A stretch of DNA of 64,000 nucleotides from Hymenobacter psychrotolerans DSM 18569 (GCF_900142395.1 NZ_FRAS01000018.1:35051-99050); one strand, 5' to 3'. Shown: positions 8,299 to 17,424, counted from the first letter of the stretch. Notes: generated by a model from the letters alone, not told the origin. Made by a program: numbers and translations.

Positions 8299-8724
8299 GT
8301 GCTCGTGCCCGATTTCCTTACTATCTCCTACCGTCCCGACCTGAAAATGATGGTAATCCGCTGGATGCGGGTGATTACGCTGGCGGAAATGTGCCAGGGC
8401 TACGAGTTGCTGCTGCAGGCGGCCATAGAGCACCAGTGCCGGCAGTGGCTGCTGGATGTGCGCCGCCGCAACAACACCGACCGGGAAGGGGCCCACTGGA
8501 TGGTACAAGAATTTCTGCCTCGCATGGAGCGTGAGCTGGGCGGCTACGCGGCTCTGGCGTATCTGCTGCCGCCCATCCACCTGCGCGACTCGGCTGCCGA
8601 TGGCGCTTTTCCACCGGCCAGCTACTTCGAGGGCAAGAACTTTATTTCCGACCGGTTTATCGACGAGCGGGTGGCGCTGGAATGGCTGGACCGGCAGCGG
8701 CGCGACGGGCCACCCGTGTTTTAA
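8299..8724 (+). CDS. Hypothetical protein, STAS/SEC14-like paralog family (copy 1)
   Basis: About 141 residues from a GTG at 8299; another GTG at 8242 would give 160. I prefer 8299 because the product then aligns end to end with the protein at 16827-17240: DFLTISYRPDL..W..GYE.LL.AA....WLLD.RRR...HW...EF.P...LA.L.PP...FID...ALEWL. The alternating beta/alpha pattern suggests a STAS or SEC14-like fold; that is an inference. No catalytic or membrane feature is seen. At least two further relatives (one broken) occur in the window. Confidence 0.6.
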   Translation: MLVPDFLTISYRPDLKMMVIRWMRVITLAEMCQGYELLLQAAIEHQCRQWLLDVRRRNNTDREGAHWMVQEFLPRMERELGGYAALAYLLPPIHLRDSAADGAFPPASYFEGKNFISDRFIDERVALEWLDRQRRDGPPVF

Positions 8725-8731
8725 GCCGCCG

Positions 8732-9178
8732 TTAGGCGTCCTGAAAGGGCAGATCCAGCACAATAGCCGACAGGGCCTCATCGGCAGTGGCCCCGATATA
8801 GTACAGGCCCTCGTCGCAGGCGCCGTAGAAACTGCCGTCGGCGGCTACCAGCAGGCAAAGCGGGTCGGTGTAGGCTTGCCCCACAATGCTGAGGGCCCGG
8901 CCCGGAACGCGCGGCGTGTACTCGGTGCGCAGGCGGTCCAGGCACAGCACTGTAGCGGCCTGCTGCACCTCAAACTGCATGCGCGCTACCCCCAGGTCCT
9001 GGCGGGCGAAGTAGCAGTGCAGGCCCCCGAACTCGCTGAGAAACGCCGCCGCCGCCGGCAGCCATGGCAGCTGCAGCCCCGCGGTTTCCTGCTGGTAAAG
9101 GTCCGTCGAGACAGCCCGACCAGCGTACCAGCCGGCTTCCGTCAGCAAATCATGTACTTCTTCTGAAAAAACGCTCAT
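8732..9178 (-). CDS. SUKH-3 domain protein (orphan immunity-like)
   Basis: A 148-residue protein matching the SUKH-3 pattern: LLTEAGWYAGRAVSTDLY near the N-terminus, AFLSEFGGLHCYF in the middle, and IGQAYTDPLCLLVAADGSFYGACDEGLYYIGATADEAL near the C-terminus (quoted in part). SUKH proteins are immunity proteins of polymorphic toxin systems. No toxin gene is next to it, so a role in immunity is not demonstrated. Start ATG 9178 (MSVFSEEV) is preferred over 9208. Convergent with the preceding gene, separated by only 7 bp. Confidence 0.75.
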   Translation of the reverse strand: MSVFSEEVHDLLTEAGWYAGRAVSTDLYQQETAGLQLPWLPAAAAFLSEFGGLHCYFARQDLGVARMQFEVQQAATVLCLDRLRTEYTPRVPGRALSIVGQAYTDPLCLLVAADGSFYGACDEGLYYIGATADEALSAIVLDLPFQDA

Positions 9179-9312
9179 CAAAGGCAAGGCAGGCAAGGGG
9201 AACCGCAAAAGTACGGAGGGTTGAGCGAGCCGCTACGCAACCATTGCACCAGTTTTTCGGAACCGCGCTATAATGCAGGTTGAGGCCTTTCTGGCAGCCT
9301 GGGCAGGCGGAA

Positions 9313-9346
9313 AAGCAAAGCCCCGCTACCGGGTTAGTAACGGGGC
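9313..9346 (-). terminator. Terminator after the acyl carrier protein gene
   Basis: Arms 9320-9329 (GCCCCGCTAC) and 9337-9346 (GTAACGGGGC) pair with one wobble. The A-rich stretch at 9311-9319 gives a U-rich tail on the minus strand. Lies 30 bp past the ACP stop. Confidence 0.6.
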
Positions 9347-9375
9347 CCATCAGCAAAGTCCTGACCGGTGTTGGC

Positions 9376-9630
9376 CTAGTACGGGTGGCTGGCGGAGAGG
9401 TGCGTATCGACGCAGTCCAGTACGTCCTGCACGGTGCGCAGCTGTTCCAGCTCAGCATCCGGTATTTCGATGTGAAACCGGTGCTCCAGGTTCATCGTCA
9501 ACTCAATCAGGTCGATGGAGTCGAGGCCAATGTCGTGTACCAGCCGGGAAGTAGGCTGAAGCTGAAGAGCCGTGTTGCGGCGTTTGCGGCGAAGCATGCG
9601 CTCCACCTGAAATTGAATCAGCTGTTCCAT
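9376..9630 (-). CDS. Acyl carrier protein
   Basis: An 84-residue acidic helical protein. The phosphopantetheine site is the Ser in DIGLDSIDLIELTMNLE (DSI in place of the usual DSL), and the rest follows the four-helix ACP pattern, including FHIEIPDAELEQLRTVQDVLD. This is not the housekeeping AcpP next to fab genes; it follows a short HlyD-like gene by 33 bp. It may serve a dedicated acylation pathway; no ketosynthase or acyltransferase is present here. Confidence 0.85.
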   Translation of the reverse strand: MEQLIQFQVERMLRRKRRNTALQLQPTSRLVHDIGLDSIDLIELTMNLEHRFHIEIPDAELEQLRTVQDVLDCVDTHLSASHPY

Positions 9631-9663
9631 ATGGAATGGAGAAAGAAAGCAGGGAATAAAAAA

Positions 9664-10248
9664 TTAATTGACGCTCAGCAGCAGGGTGGTGTCGTTGGCC
9701 GGGGCGTCAGCCAGCGTTGCGACAGTGGTGCCAGGGGCCAGATAGTCGCCGGGCGCTACGGTGCGCGTTGCCACAATACCGTCCTGCGGAGCCGTTACGA
9801 ACAGGAAGCTCAGTTGGGAAGGAGAAGCCGCAAGCCGCTGCCGGGCTACCGAAACCAGGTTTTCAGCCGCTGTGAGGGCTGCTGCCGTGGCCGCCGGCCG
9901 CTGCGCCGTGAGGGCGGTATAGGCCTGCTGGCGCTGGTTGAGCAGCACCTGCAGCCGCTGCTGCTCGGCGGTACGCAGCTTTTCCGTCACCTTCACAAGT
10001 ACCTGGCCTTTGCGCACGTGCTGGCCCACTGAAAAGTATACCTCCCAGACCCGGCCAGCCACCTGGGCCGGTATGGCGGTGCCAACAGAAGCAGAAGGTA
10101 GTGGTGCGGCAGTAGGCTGTTCGAGGTAGGCAGTGAGAGTAGCGGGAAGGGAAGTAGGGGTAGTCTGGGGAAGGAGCGTGTGTAGCAGCGCAATGCTGCC
10201 GGTAGCGCCCAGCAGGATGACAAGCATCATCCTAAATATCTTTTTCAT
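9664..10248 (-). CDS. Short HlyD/RND-type periplasmic adaptor protein
   Basis: A 194-residue protein with an N-terminal signal or anchor (MKKIFRMMLVILLGATGSIALL). It has a split biotinyl-lipoyl-like domain (VGTAIPAQVAGRVWEVYFSVGQHVRKGQVLVKV and APQDGIVATRTVAPGDYLAPGTTVATLAD, cited in part) with a helical hairpin between them (about 105-155). Typical adaptors are 320-400 residues with beta-barrel and membrane-proximal domains; here the protein ends soon after the second lipoyl half, so it is a minimal or truncated adaptor. No RND pump or ABC transporter lies beside it. It sits between an Rrf2 regulator and an ACP gene, with an operator-like dyad upstream (10334-10350). Confidence 0.72.
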   Translation of the reverse strand: MKKIFRMMLVILLGATGSIALLHTLLPQTTPTSLPATLTAYLEQPTAAPLPSASVGTAIPAQVAGRVWEVYFSVGQHVRKGQVLVKVTEKLRTAEQQRLQVLLNQRQQAYTALTAQRPAATAAALTAAENLVSVARQRLAASPSQLSFLFVTAPQDGIVATRTVAPGDYLAPGTTVATLADAPANDTTLLLSVN

Positions 10249-10333
10249 ACGGGAGGAGTCGCGGCTACCAGACCCTGAGCGGAGCCACGACGATGGTTTG
10301 GGTGTGCACGAGGGTAGTGCCTGAGGAAAGTAA

Positions 10334-10350
10334 GTAACTGATAAGGTTAC
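10334..10350. promoter_or_regulatory. Candidate Rrf2-family operator upstream of the adaptor gene
   Basis: GTAACTGATAAGGTTAC is a 17-bp dyad, GTAAC-N7-GTTAC. It lies 86 bp upstream of the adaptor ATG, between the rrf2-like gene and the adaptor. A matching copy lies in the rrf2-like gene's own promoter at 10836-10852 (12 of the 17 positions plus flanking bases in common, same spacing). Assignment to the Rrf2 protein is inferred. Confidence 0.55.
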
Positions 10351-10370
10351 ATGTAAAGGCAACGGAAAGC

Positions 10371-10826
10371 TTAGGCGGCGGCACCGGGGCAGCCACAGTT
10401 GGCAGGCAGGCGGGCAGCCAGCTCCTGCATCACCTGCTCCAGCGACACGGCCTCCAGAGCGTTGCGCAGGGCCTGTTCGGCGCTGCCCAGCATGTCTTCC
10501 AGCGTGTGCTGCATCACGCGGCCCAGGTCGCAGTGGGTGCTGGGGTTGGTGCTGTTCACGGCAAACAGGTCGGGTTCCCGCTCCCGCATGGCCTCAAACA
10601 CATCCAGCAGCGAAATACTGGTAGCCGGCTTAGCCAGTGAAGCCCCACCGCCAGCTCCCAGCTGGGTGCGCACGAGGCCGGCTGTGCGCAGCGTCCCCAT
10701 CAGGCGGCGCACCACTACTGGGTGCGTACCGGCACTGCCCGCCAGCACCTCCGACGAAACCGGTTGCCCCTGGGCATGGGCCAGATAAGCGAGAATGTGC
10801 GTGGCAACGGCAAATCGGGTGTTCAT
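10371..10826 (-). CDS. Rrf2 family transcriptional regulator (YwnA-like)
   Basis: A 151-residue protein. The N-terminal winged helix starts MNTRFAVATHILAYLAHA and continues with SSEVLAGSAGTHPVVVRRLMGTLRTAGLVRTQLGAGGGASLA, the standard Rrf2 helix-turn-helix plus wing. The C-terminal part lacks the three clustered Cys of the NsrR/IscR cluster domain but carries a Cys in THCDLG and a CGC near the end, which could be a thiol sensor. Such regulators respond to nitrosative, redox or sulfur signals. The dyad in its promoter suggests autoregulation. Start ATG 10826 fits the family; 10880 would add 18 residues. Confidence 0.85.
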   Translation of the reverse strand: MNTRFAVATHILAYLAHAQGQPVSSEVLAGSAGTHPVVVRRLMGTLRTAGLVRTQLGAGGGASLAKPATSISLLDVFEAMREREPDLFAVNSTNPSTHCDLGRVMQHTLEDMLGSAEQALRNALEAVSLEQVMQELAARLPANCGCPGAAA

Positions 10827-10835
10827 GAGGGAAGT

Positions 10836-10882
10836 GTAACTGATTCGGTTGCAAATGTACGAAGCAGAAAGGTTGTGCACAA
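10836..10882 (-). promoter_or_regulatory. Promoter with overlapping dyad for the rrf2-like gene
   Basis: On the minus strand TTG (10880-10882), a 20-bp spacer and TACATTTG (10852-10859) form a clear Bacteroidota sigma-A promoter. Right after the -7 box lies the dyad 10836-10852 (plus-strand GTAACTGATTCGGTTGC), where a bound repressor would block initiation. The start codon follows at 10826. Confidence 0.65.
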
Positions 10883-11008
10883 TCTTTTAGGAAACAGAAA
10901 CCCGAAAACCGGCTCTCCGGGTGGGCTGCTCCCGGCAAGCCGGCAGCACTTTCTGTTTTGGCAGACGCCCTCAGCACTGTTTTACCTTAGTGAGGAGCCT
11001 GATTAATT

Positions 11009-11030
11009 CCTGGTTTTCAAAAAAACCAGG
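11009..11030. terminator. Small hairpin downstream of pirin
   Basis: Perfect 9-bp stem CCTGGTTTT / AAAACCAGG with loop CAAA, 11 bp after the pirin stop. The T/A runs are inside the stem rather than after it, so it is a weak terminator candidate. Confidence 0.4.
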
Positions 11031-11040
11031 CTGCGGTGGC

Positions 11041-11895
11041 TCAGCCTTGCCAGACGCCGAACTTGCCGGCCTGGTAGTCCTGGTATGCCTGCCGGATTTC
11101 TGCTTCGGTATTCATCACGAAGGGGCCATACGCCACAATGGGCTCCCCAAACGGCCGGGCGTGGCCCAGCAGCAGCACCGCATCCGACGAGGCTTCCACC
11201 TGTAGCTCGTCGCCGTCATAATTGAATTCCACGAGCTGGCGTGCTTCGGTTTCCTGCCCGTTCACGCGCAGCCGGCCCCGGATGGTGTAGAAGAAAATCG
11301 TGCGTTCCGCCGGAATACTCAGGCTCAGCCGGCCACCTGCTTGGAAGTTGATGGTAGCCAGCTGCACGTCGGCCAGGGGCTGCACGGCGCCGGCCGTGCC
11401 GGCCCACTCGCCCGATACGGCATGCACCAGCACGCGCCCTTCATCCAGCGAAACCGTCGGAATTTCCGGTTCCTGCAGGCCGGTGTAGTGCGGCGCGGTC
11501 ATTTTGTCTTTGGCCGGCAGGTTCACCCAGAGCTGCAGAATCTCCAGCGGCCCGCCCGTGCGCTTGAACTCATCCGACGATATTTCGGAGTGAATCAGGC
11601 CACTGCCGGCCGTCATCCACTGAATGCCGCCCGGCCCGATGACGCTCTGGTGCCCGCCCGAATCCTGGTGCATGATGTCGCCGTTTAGAATAAAAGTCAC
11701 GGTTTCGAAGCCCCGGTGCGGGTGCGGGCCGAAGGGCAGGCCCCGGTTGGGCGCCGGGTAGGTTTGCGGGCCGTGGTGGTTGAGAAACAGAAACGGGTCG
11801 AGGTGCTCGACGGCGCGGGTGGGCAGGGCGCGGTACGTAACCAGGTCGTCGATGGGGGCGCTGATGGCGCGATGCTGCTGCTTGATGGTGCGCAT
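11041..11895 (-). CDS. Pirin family protein (bicupin)
   Basis: A 284-residue bicupin. The N-terminal cupin carries the pirin metal-site motifs FGPHPHRGFETVTFILNG (HPHRGFET) and GGIQWMTAGSGLIHSE, followed by GGPLEILQLWVNLP and the second cupin with RLSLSIPAERTIFFYTIRGRL and PIVAYGPFVMNTEAEI. Some pirins act as quercetin 2,3-dioxygenases, others regulate metabolism; the role here is not known. Start: the ATG at 11895 (MRTIKQQHRAI) matches family N-termini; an ATG at 12009 would add 38 residues. Divergent from the old yellow enzyme gene at 12333, a plausible shared redox or xenobiotic response. Confidence 0.88.
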   Translation of the reverse strand: MRTIKQQHRAISAPIDDLVTYRALPTRAVEHLDPFLFLNHHGPQTYPAPNRGLPFGPHPHRGFETVTFILNGDIMHQDSGGHQSVIGPGGIQWMTAGSGLIHSEISSDEFKRTGGPLEILQLWVNLPAKDKMTAPHYTGLQEPEIPTVSLDEGRVLVHAVSGEWAGTAGAVQPLADVQLATINFQAGGRLSLSIPAERTIFFYTIRGRLRVNGQETEARQLVEFNYDGDELQVEASSDAVLLLGHARPFGEPIVAYGPFVMNTEAEIRQAYQDYQAGKFGVWQG

Positions 11896-12053
11896 AAAGC
11901 CGGGCCGGGAGGGGCCGAAAAAGGATTCGCAGACTACTACCCCAAAGCGCGCCACATGTTTGCCAAAAGCCGGATTTTGTGTTGCCGCTGCAGCAGGCCC
12001 GCTGCTCACCCGGCTTTAAACAGCAGGATTAAGGCCTGACGGTTAGAAAGTAG

Positions 12054-13400
<1,347 letters not shown>

Positions 13401-13485
13401 CAGCCGAAACGGGCGGGCCGCAACCTGTTGCCCTTCGCCTGCGACCTTAGCCCACGTACTCCATCAACCCTCGCTCTGCTTTCCC

Positions 13486-15585
13486 ATGACCAACACCAAC
13501 TCCTTATTGCCCTGGGGCACCGCGGCCCTGCTGGCACTGGCCGGCTGCGCCTCCACCCAGACCGCGCCCACTGCCACCGCGCCCCCGGCAGCCTCTACCG
13601 AAACGGTAGCCTCTATTAAAGGTGTTGGCATCGACCCGAAGGACACTGATCCGTCGGTTTCGCCGTGTGAGGATTTCTTTCAGTTTTCGGGCGGCAACTG
13701 GCTGAAAAACAACCCAATTCCGGGCTATGCCTCCAGCTGGGGCCCGCGCAACCTGCTCAACGACCGGACCCAGGCCATGCTCCGCCAGATTCTGGAGGAG
13801 GCCGCCGCCAACACGGCCGCGCCCAAGGGCACCAACCTGCAGAAGGTCGGCGACTTCTACGCGTCCGGCATGGATTCGGTGGCGCTGGAAAAGGCGGGCC
13901 TGACGTATCTGCAGCCGGAGCTGAAGCGCATTGCGGCCATCAAGGACCTGAAAAGCCTGCACGCCACCCTGGCCCGCCAGCAGATGCTGGGTACCGGCGC
14001 CTTCTTCCGGGCCGGCGTCGGGCCCGACCGCAAAAACAGCACCGTGTACGCCGTCAACCTCAACCAGGGCGGCCTGGGCATGCCCGACCGGGACTACTAC
14101 CTCAAGGACGACGCCCGCTCCACGACCATCCGCACGGCCTACATCACCTACATGACCAACACGTTCCGGTTGATGGGGGATTCGGAGGCGGCGGCCAAGC
14201 AGAAGGCCCAGGCGGTGCTGGCGCTGGAAAAGCGCCTGGCCCAGGCCAGCAAAACCCGCGTGGAGCTCCGCGACCCGCAGGCCAACTACAACAAGATGAG
14301 CGTGGCCGACTTCCAGCGCCAGTACCCCAACGTGGGCTTGCCGGTGCTGCTGACTGCCAACGGGCTGGGCGCGGCCAAAGAGGTGATTGTGGGCCAGCCG
14401 GCTTTCTTTCAGGAGCTGAGCGCGGTGATGAAAGCCACCCCGCTGGCCGATGCCAAAACCTACCTCACCTGGCAGCTCGTCAGCTCGGTGCCTTCGGCGC
14501 TGCCCAAGGCCTACAGCGACGAAGCCTTCCGGTTTGCGCAGGTGCAGAGCGGGGCCCGGCAGCAGCCGGTACGCTGGAAACGCATGCTGTCCGCCACCGA
14601 TGCCACCCTGGGCGAGGCCTTCGGGCAGCTGTACGTGGACAAGGCGTTTTCGCCCGAAGCCAAGCAGAAGGCCCTCGACATGGTGACCAACATTCGCGCG
14701 TCGATGGCCGAGCACATCCAGACCAACACCTGGATGAGCGACGCCACCAAGCAGGAGGCCCTGAAAAAGCTGAACGCGCTGCGCGTGAAAATCGGCTACC
14801 CCGACGTGTGGAAGGATTATTCGGCCCTGAGCATCTCACGCGAGTCGTACCTGCAGAACGTGCTGGCGGCCCGGCAGTGGAACTACGCCCAGAACGTGAA
14901 GAAGTACGGCGGCCCGATTGACCGCAACGAATGGGGCATGACGCCGCCCACCATCAACGCGTACTACAACCCGCCGATGAACGAAATTGTGTTTCCGGCC
15001 GGCTACCTGCAACCGCCGTTCTTCGATCCTAACGCCGATGATGCCGTGAACTACGGAGCTATTGGGGGCGTAATCGGCCACGAAATCACGCACGGCTTCG
15101 ACGACCAGGGCCGCCAGTACGACTCGCAGGGCAACCTGCGCGACTGGTGGACGCCCGCCGACGCGGCCGAATTCACGAAACGCGCCGCCGTGGTGGGCCG
15201 TCAGTACGACGCCTTCTCGCCGCTGGACTCGGTGTATGTGAATGGCAAGCTGACCATGGGCGAAAACCTGGCTGACTTTGCCGGCCTTACCGTTGTGTAC
15301 GGCGCTTTGCAGAAGCAGCTCGACAAGCAGTACGGCGCCGGCAAGCGCCCCGTTATTGATGGTTTCACGCCGGAGCAGCGCTTTTTCCTGAGCTGGGCCC
15401 AGCTGCGCCGCCAGAACATCCGGCCGCAGGCCCTGCGCCAGCAGATCCTTACCGACCCCCACTCGCCGGGCCAGTACCGCACCATCGGGCCGCTCATGAA
15501 CATGCCGCAGTTCTACGAAGCCTTTGGCTGCCAGGAAGGCCAGAAGATGGTCCGCAGCGAAAGTGAGCGGGCCAAGATCTGGTAA
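13486..15585 (+). CDS. M13 (neprilysin-like) zinc metallopeptidase, lipoprotein
   Basis: A 699-residue lipoprotein with lipobox LAGC near residue 21 and a Thr/Pro/Ala-rich linker. M13 signatures are DPSVSPCEDFFQFSGGNW at the N-terminal domain, NAYYNPPMNEIVFPAGYLQPP, the zinc site IGGVIGHEITHGFDDQGRQ (H532, E533, H536 in this start), and GENLADFAGL with the third ligand E593 and D597. The conserved end SESERAKIW matches the family's C-x-x-W terminus without the Cys. It cleaves oligopeptides in the periplasm or at the surface. Start ATG 13486; the longer frame from 13261 overlaps the previous gene and is rejected. Confidence 0.93.
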   Translation: MTNTNSLLPWGTAALLALAGCASTQTAPTATAPPAASTETVASIKGVGIDPKDTDPSVSPCEDFFQFSGGNWLKNNPIPGYASSWGPRNLLNDRTQAMLRQILEEAAANTAAPKGTNLQKVGDFYASGMDSVALEKAGLTYLQPELKRIAAIKDLKSLHATLARQQMLGTGAFFRAGVGPDRKNSTVYAVNLNQGGLGMPDRDYYLKDDARSTTIRTAYITYMTNTFRLMGDSEAAAKQKAQAVLALEKRLAQASKTRVELRDPQANYNKMSVADFQRQYPNVGLPVLLTANGLGAAKEVIVGQPAFFQELSAVMKATPLADAKTYLTWQLVSSVPSALPKAYSDEAFRFAQVQSGARQQPVRWKRMLSATDATLGEAFGQLYVDKAFSPEAKQKALDMVTNIRASMAEHIQTNTWMSDATKQEALKKLNALRVKIGYPDVWKDYSALSISRESYLQNVLAARQWNYAQNVKKYGGPIDRNEWGMTPPTINAYYNPPMNEIVFPAGYLQPPFFDPNADDAVNYGAIGGVIGHEITHGFDDQGRQYDSQGNLRDWWTPADAAEFTKRAAVVGRQYDAFSPLDSVYVNGKLTMGENLADFAGLTVVYGALQKQLDKQYGAGKRPVIDGFTPEQRFFLSWAQLRRQNIRPQALRQQILTDPHSPGQYRTIGPLMNMPQFYEAFGCQEGQKMVRSESERAKIW

Positions 15586-15615
15586 GCCCGCCGCAGGGTT
15601 TACTCGTCTTGCACC

Positions 15616-15660
15616 ATTATAAAGCAGGGCCGCCTCATGTGGGCGGCCCTGCTTTATAAT
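15616..15660. terminator. Perfect 19-bp hairpin after the M13 peptidase gene
   Basis: Arms 15616-15634 (ATTATAAAGCAGGGCCGCC) and 15642-15660 are perfectly complementary with loop TCATGTG. Lies 30 bp after the stop; the AT-rich base of the stem acts as a tail in either direction. Confidence 0.8.
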
Positions 15661-15845
15661 TGATAAGCACCGCAGCAGGAAACTGAGGCCGCCTCAGCGC
15701 CGCTTGCTCCACTACCAATGGGCTGTGTCGCCACCGTCGGGCCAGCCCGGTGGCTTGCCCAAAGAGGATGCAACAAATTGCTGGCTGTTTGCTATTTAAC
15801 CCATACTTTTAGCCCGATTCACTTACTGGCCATTATTCCTTAGAA

Positions 15846-16244
15846 GACAGCGGCACAACCCTTCTGGGGGTTACCAGCGCGGTGCAGATCTGGCACGACG
15901 CCGCCGCTCGGTGGCTATATGTGCGCTGGCGCGGCCGCTATTCAGAAGAGGCCGCAGCCGGAGGCTGGGAGCTGCTACTAAAGTGCCTGTAGCAGCAGCC
16001 CTGCACCAAGCTCCTCAATGATGCCCAGTTCGCGGCTACGAGCTGGGCGGGTCGGGAGCAGTGGGCTGGCGAGGCGCTGTTCCCACAGTTGGCGCAGCAG
16101 GGCGTGCGTTACCTCGCCTGCGTCTATCCGCAGGCCCTGGCAGCTCGCTTTTCCCTGGACGCTACCCTGATCAGCACGCCCCAGCCCTTCATGGCCGCTT
16201 TCGAGGACTTGGCATCAGCCTGTTCCTGGCTCCAGCAGGATTAA
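15846..16244 (+). pseudogene. Broken member of the STAS/SEC14-like paralog family
   Basis: Reading positions divisible by 3 gives ...GVTSAVQIWHDAAARWLYVRW RGRYSEEAAAGGWELLLKCL, then TAG (15990-15992), then QQPCTKLLNDAQ...GREQWAGEALFPQLAQQGVRYLACVYPQALAARF...FEDLASACSWLQQD and TAA at 16242-16244. The pattern (WELLL..C, D..., EW/LFPQL, GVRYLA, F.D...A..WLQQ) parallels the intact relatives at 8299, 16827 and 18469. There is no ATG, GTG or TTG between the preceding in-frame TAG (15810) and the homologous start, so both a lost start and an internal amber codon mark it as a pseudogene, unless UAG is read through or the base is a sequencing error. Confidence 0.65.
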
Positions 16245-16272
16245 AAAAACCGGCGGCCAAAATATTATAGAT

Positions 16273-16332
16273 ACAGCAAGTTGCTGTGAATGAGTTAATA
16301 CGATTTATTCGTAGAATTACGAAAATTTCGTA
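16273..16332. promoter_or_regulatory. Tandem operator-like palindromes upstream of blaI-like gene
   Basis: Two copies of TACGA-N5-TCGTA stand side by side: 16299-16313 and 16318-16332 (the second is TACGAAAATTTCGTA, a perfect 7+1+7 palindrome). Their centres are 19 bp apart, about two helix turns. Just upstream is another palindrome ACAGCAA-G-TTGCTGT (16273-16287). The regulator's ATG follows 8 bp after the last palindrome. BlaI/MecI proteins bind tandem dyads in their own promoters as dimers, so autoregulation is the likely role. Confidence 0.65.
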
Positions 16333-16339
16333 GAGAAAT

Positions 16340-16708
16340 ATGGAACGATTATCACTCTCGGAGGAGGAAGCTATGCGTGGCTTCTGGAAGTTTGGCGGCG
16401 GCTGCATCAAAGAAGTGATGGAGCTGCTGCCGGTGCCCCGGCCTCCTTACACTACGCTGGCTTCTACCGTGCGCAATCTGGAGCGCAAAGGCTACCTGAG
16501 CAGCCGCAAACTCGGCAATACCTACCGGTTTGTGCCCAGCATTACGGCCGAGGAATACCGGCGCCAGCACTTAGGAGCACTGGTAACCGACTATTTCCGG
16601 GGTTCTTATAAGGAGCTGGTACTGTTTCTGGCGCAGGAGCAGAAAATCAGCCCCGACGAGCTGCAGGACATCATCGACATGACCGATAGCCGCCGGCTGC
16701 GGCTGTAG
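16340..16708 (+). CDS. BlaI/MecI/CopY family transcriptional regulator
   Basis: A 122-residue protein with a winged-helix DNA-binding domain at about 5-75: LSLSEEEAMRGFWKFGGGCIKEVMELLP, then PPYTTLASTVRNLERKGYLSSRKLGNTYRFVPSITAEEYRR, the recognition helix and wing typical of BlaI/MecI/CopY. The C-terminal helices would dimerise. BlaI partners are normally BlaR1/MecR1 membrane peptidases (M56); none is present next to it, so the inducer and target are unknown. The upstream tandem palindromes suggest autoregulation. Confidence 0.87.
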   Translation: MERLSLSEEEAMRGFWKFGGGCIKEVMELLPVPRPPYTTLASTVRNLERKGYLSSRKLGNTYRFVPSITAEEYRRQHLGALVTDYFRGSYKELVLFLAQEQKISPDELQDIIDMTDSRRLRL

Positions 16709-16826
16709 CAGCGGGGCCTGCCCATCGGGGTGCTGAGCGTGGTCTGCAGCGCTGCATTCGAACACAAAGCCGCAAGAAGCCGTAATTCTGCGCATCCGCA
16801 CCCTGACCTGGCCGGTCGTACTGTCT

Positions 16827-17240
16827 ATGACGCCAACCAATCAGCTTGACTTTCTGAGCCTGAGCCACCGACCCGACCTGGGCATTGTGGCCGCCCGCTG
16901 GACCCGCCCCACACAGTCGCATGAGTTGCGGGCCGGCTACCAGGAAATGCTGCGCTACGCCGCTGCCTGTGCCAGCTGTACCCGCTGGCTGGTGGATTCG
17001 CGCCGCCGGGTACAGGTAGATGTGCGCGATGTGCACTGGCTCACCAGCGAGTTTTATCCCACCCTCCGCCGCCACCTGAACGCGCACGTCTACCTGGCCT
17101 TCCTGATTGCGCCTTACCAGGCCGACCATGTACACGACGATACACTGCCTGCGCTGCCGTACACCCACGGCGACTACTGCTCGCTCAATCAGTTCATAGA
17201 TGAAGGAGAGGCAGTGCGCTGGCTTATGTCGCGGAATTAA
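16827..17240 (+). CDS. Hypothetical protein, STAS/SEC14-like paralog family (copy 2)
   Basis: A 137-residue protein starting MTPTNQLDFLSLSHRPDLG. It aligns along its whole length with the product at 8299-8724: RPDL, W, GYQEML, C..WLVDSRRR, VHW...EF.PTLRR, LAFLIAP, FIDEGEAVRWL. The beta-strand, helix alternation with a conserved D.RRR edge suggests a STAS/SEC14-like fold. No catalytic residues or membrane helices are evident. Located 118 bp after the BlaI-like gene. Confidence 0.68.
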   Translation: MTPTNQLDFLSLSHRPDLGIVAARWTRPTQSHELRAGYQEMLRYAAACASCTRWLVDSRRRVQVDVRDVHWLTSEFYPTLRRHLNAHVYLAFLIAPYQADHVHDDTLPALPYTHGDYCSLNQFIDEGEAVRWLMSRN

Positions 17241-17287
17241 TTCCGGCGCTGGCCACCCCGGATATAAGAAATGTTAAAATATAGCCC

Positions 17288-17348
17288 TTATCCTAAAATG
17301 GATAGGACTATAGATATAAAGCAGAAAATTGGCCCGAAAATGGCCAAT
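17288..17348. repeat. AT-rich intergenic stretch with two dyads
   Basis: TATCC-N6-GGATA (17289-17304) and ATTGGCC-N7-GGCCAAT (17328-17348) lie in an unusually AT-rich gap upstream of the basic secreted protein gene. They may be regulator sites or weak hairpins; no promoter consensus is clear. Confidence 0.35.
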
Positions 17349-17424
17349 ATTACGTGGAGTAAGCTCGTTTGAGCAGGCAAGCCTGCTTACGACGCCGACT
17401 CAACAGTCTCCTTTCCCTCCTTGT

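Noticed and set aside
13504..14715. Antisense frame of 403 residues opposite the M13 peptidase
   Set aside because: Shadow frame with no domain; the peptidase has all catalytic motifs.
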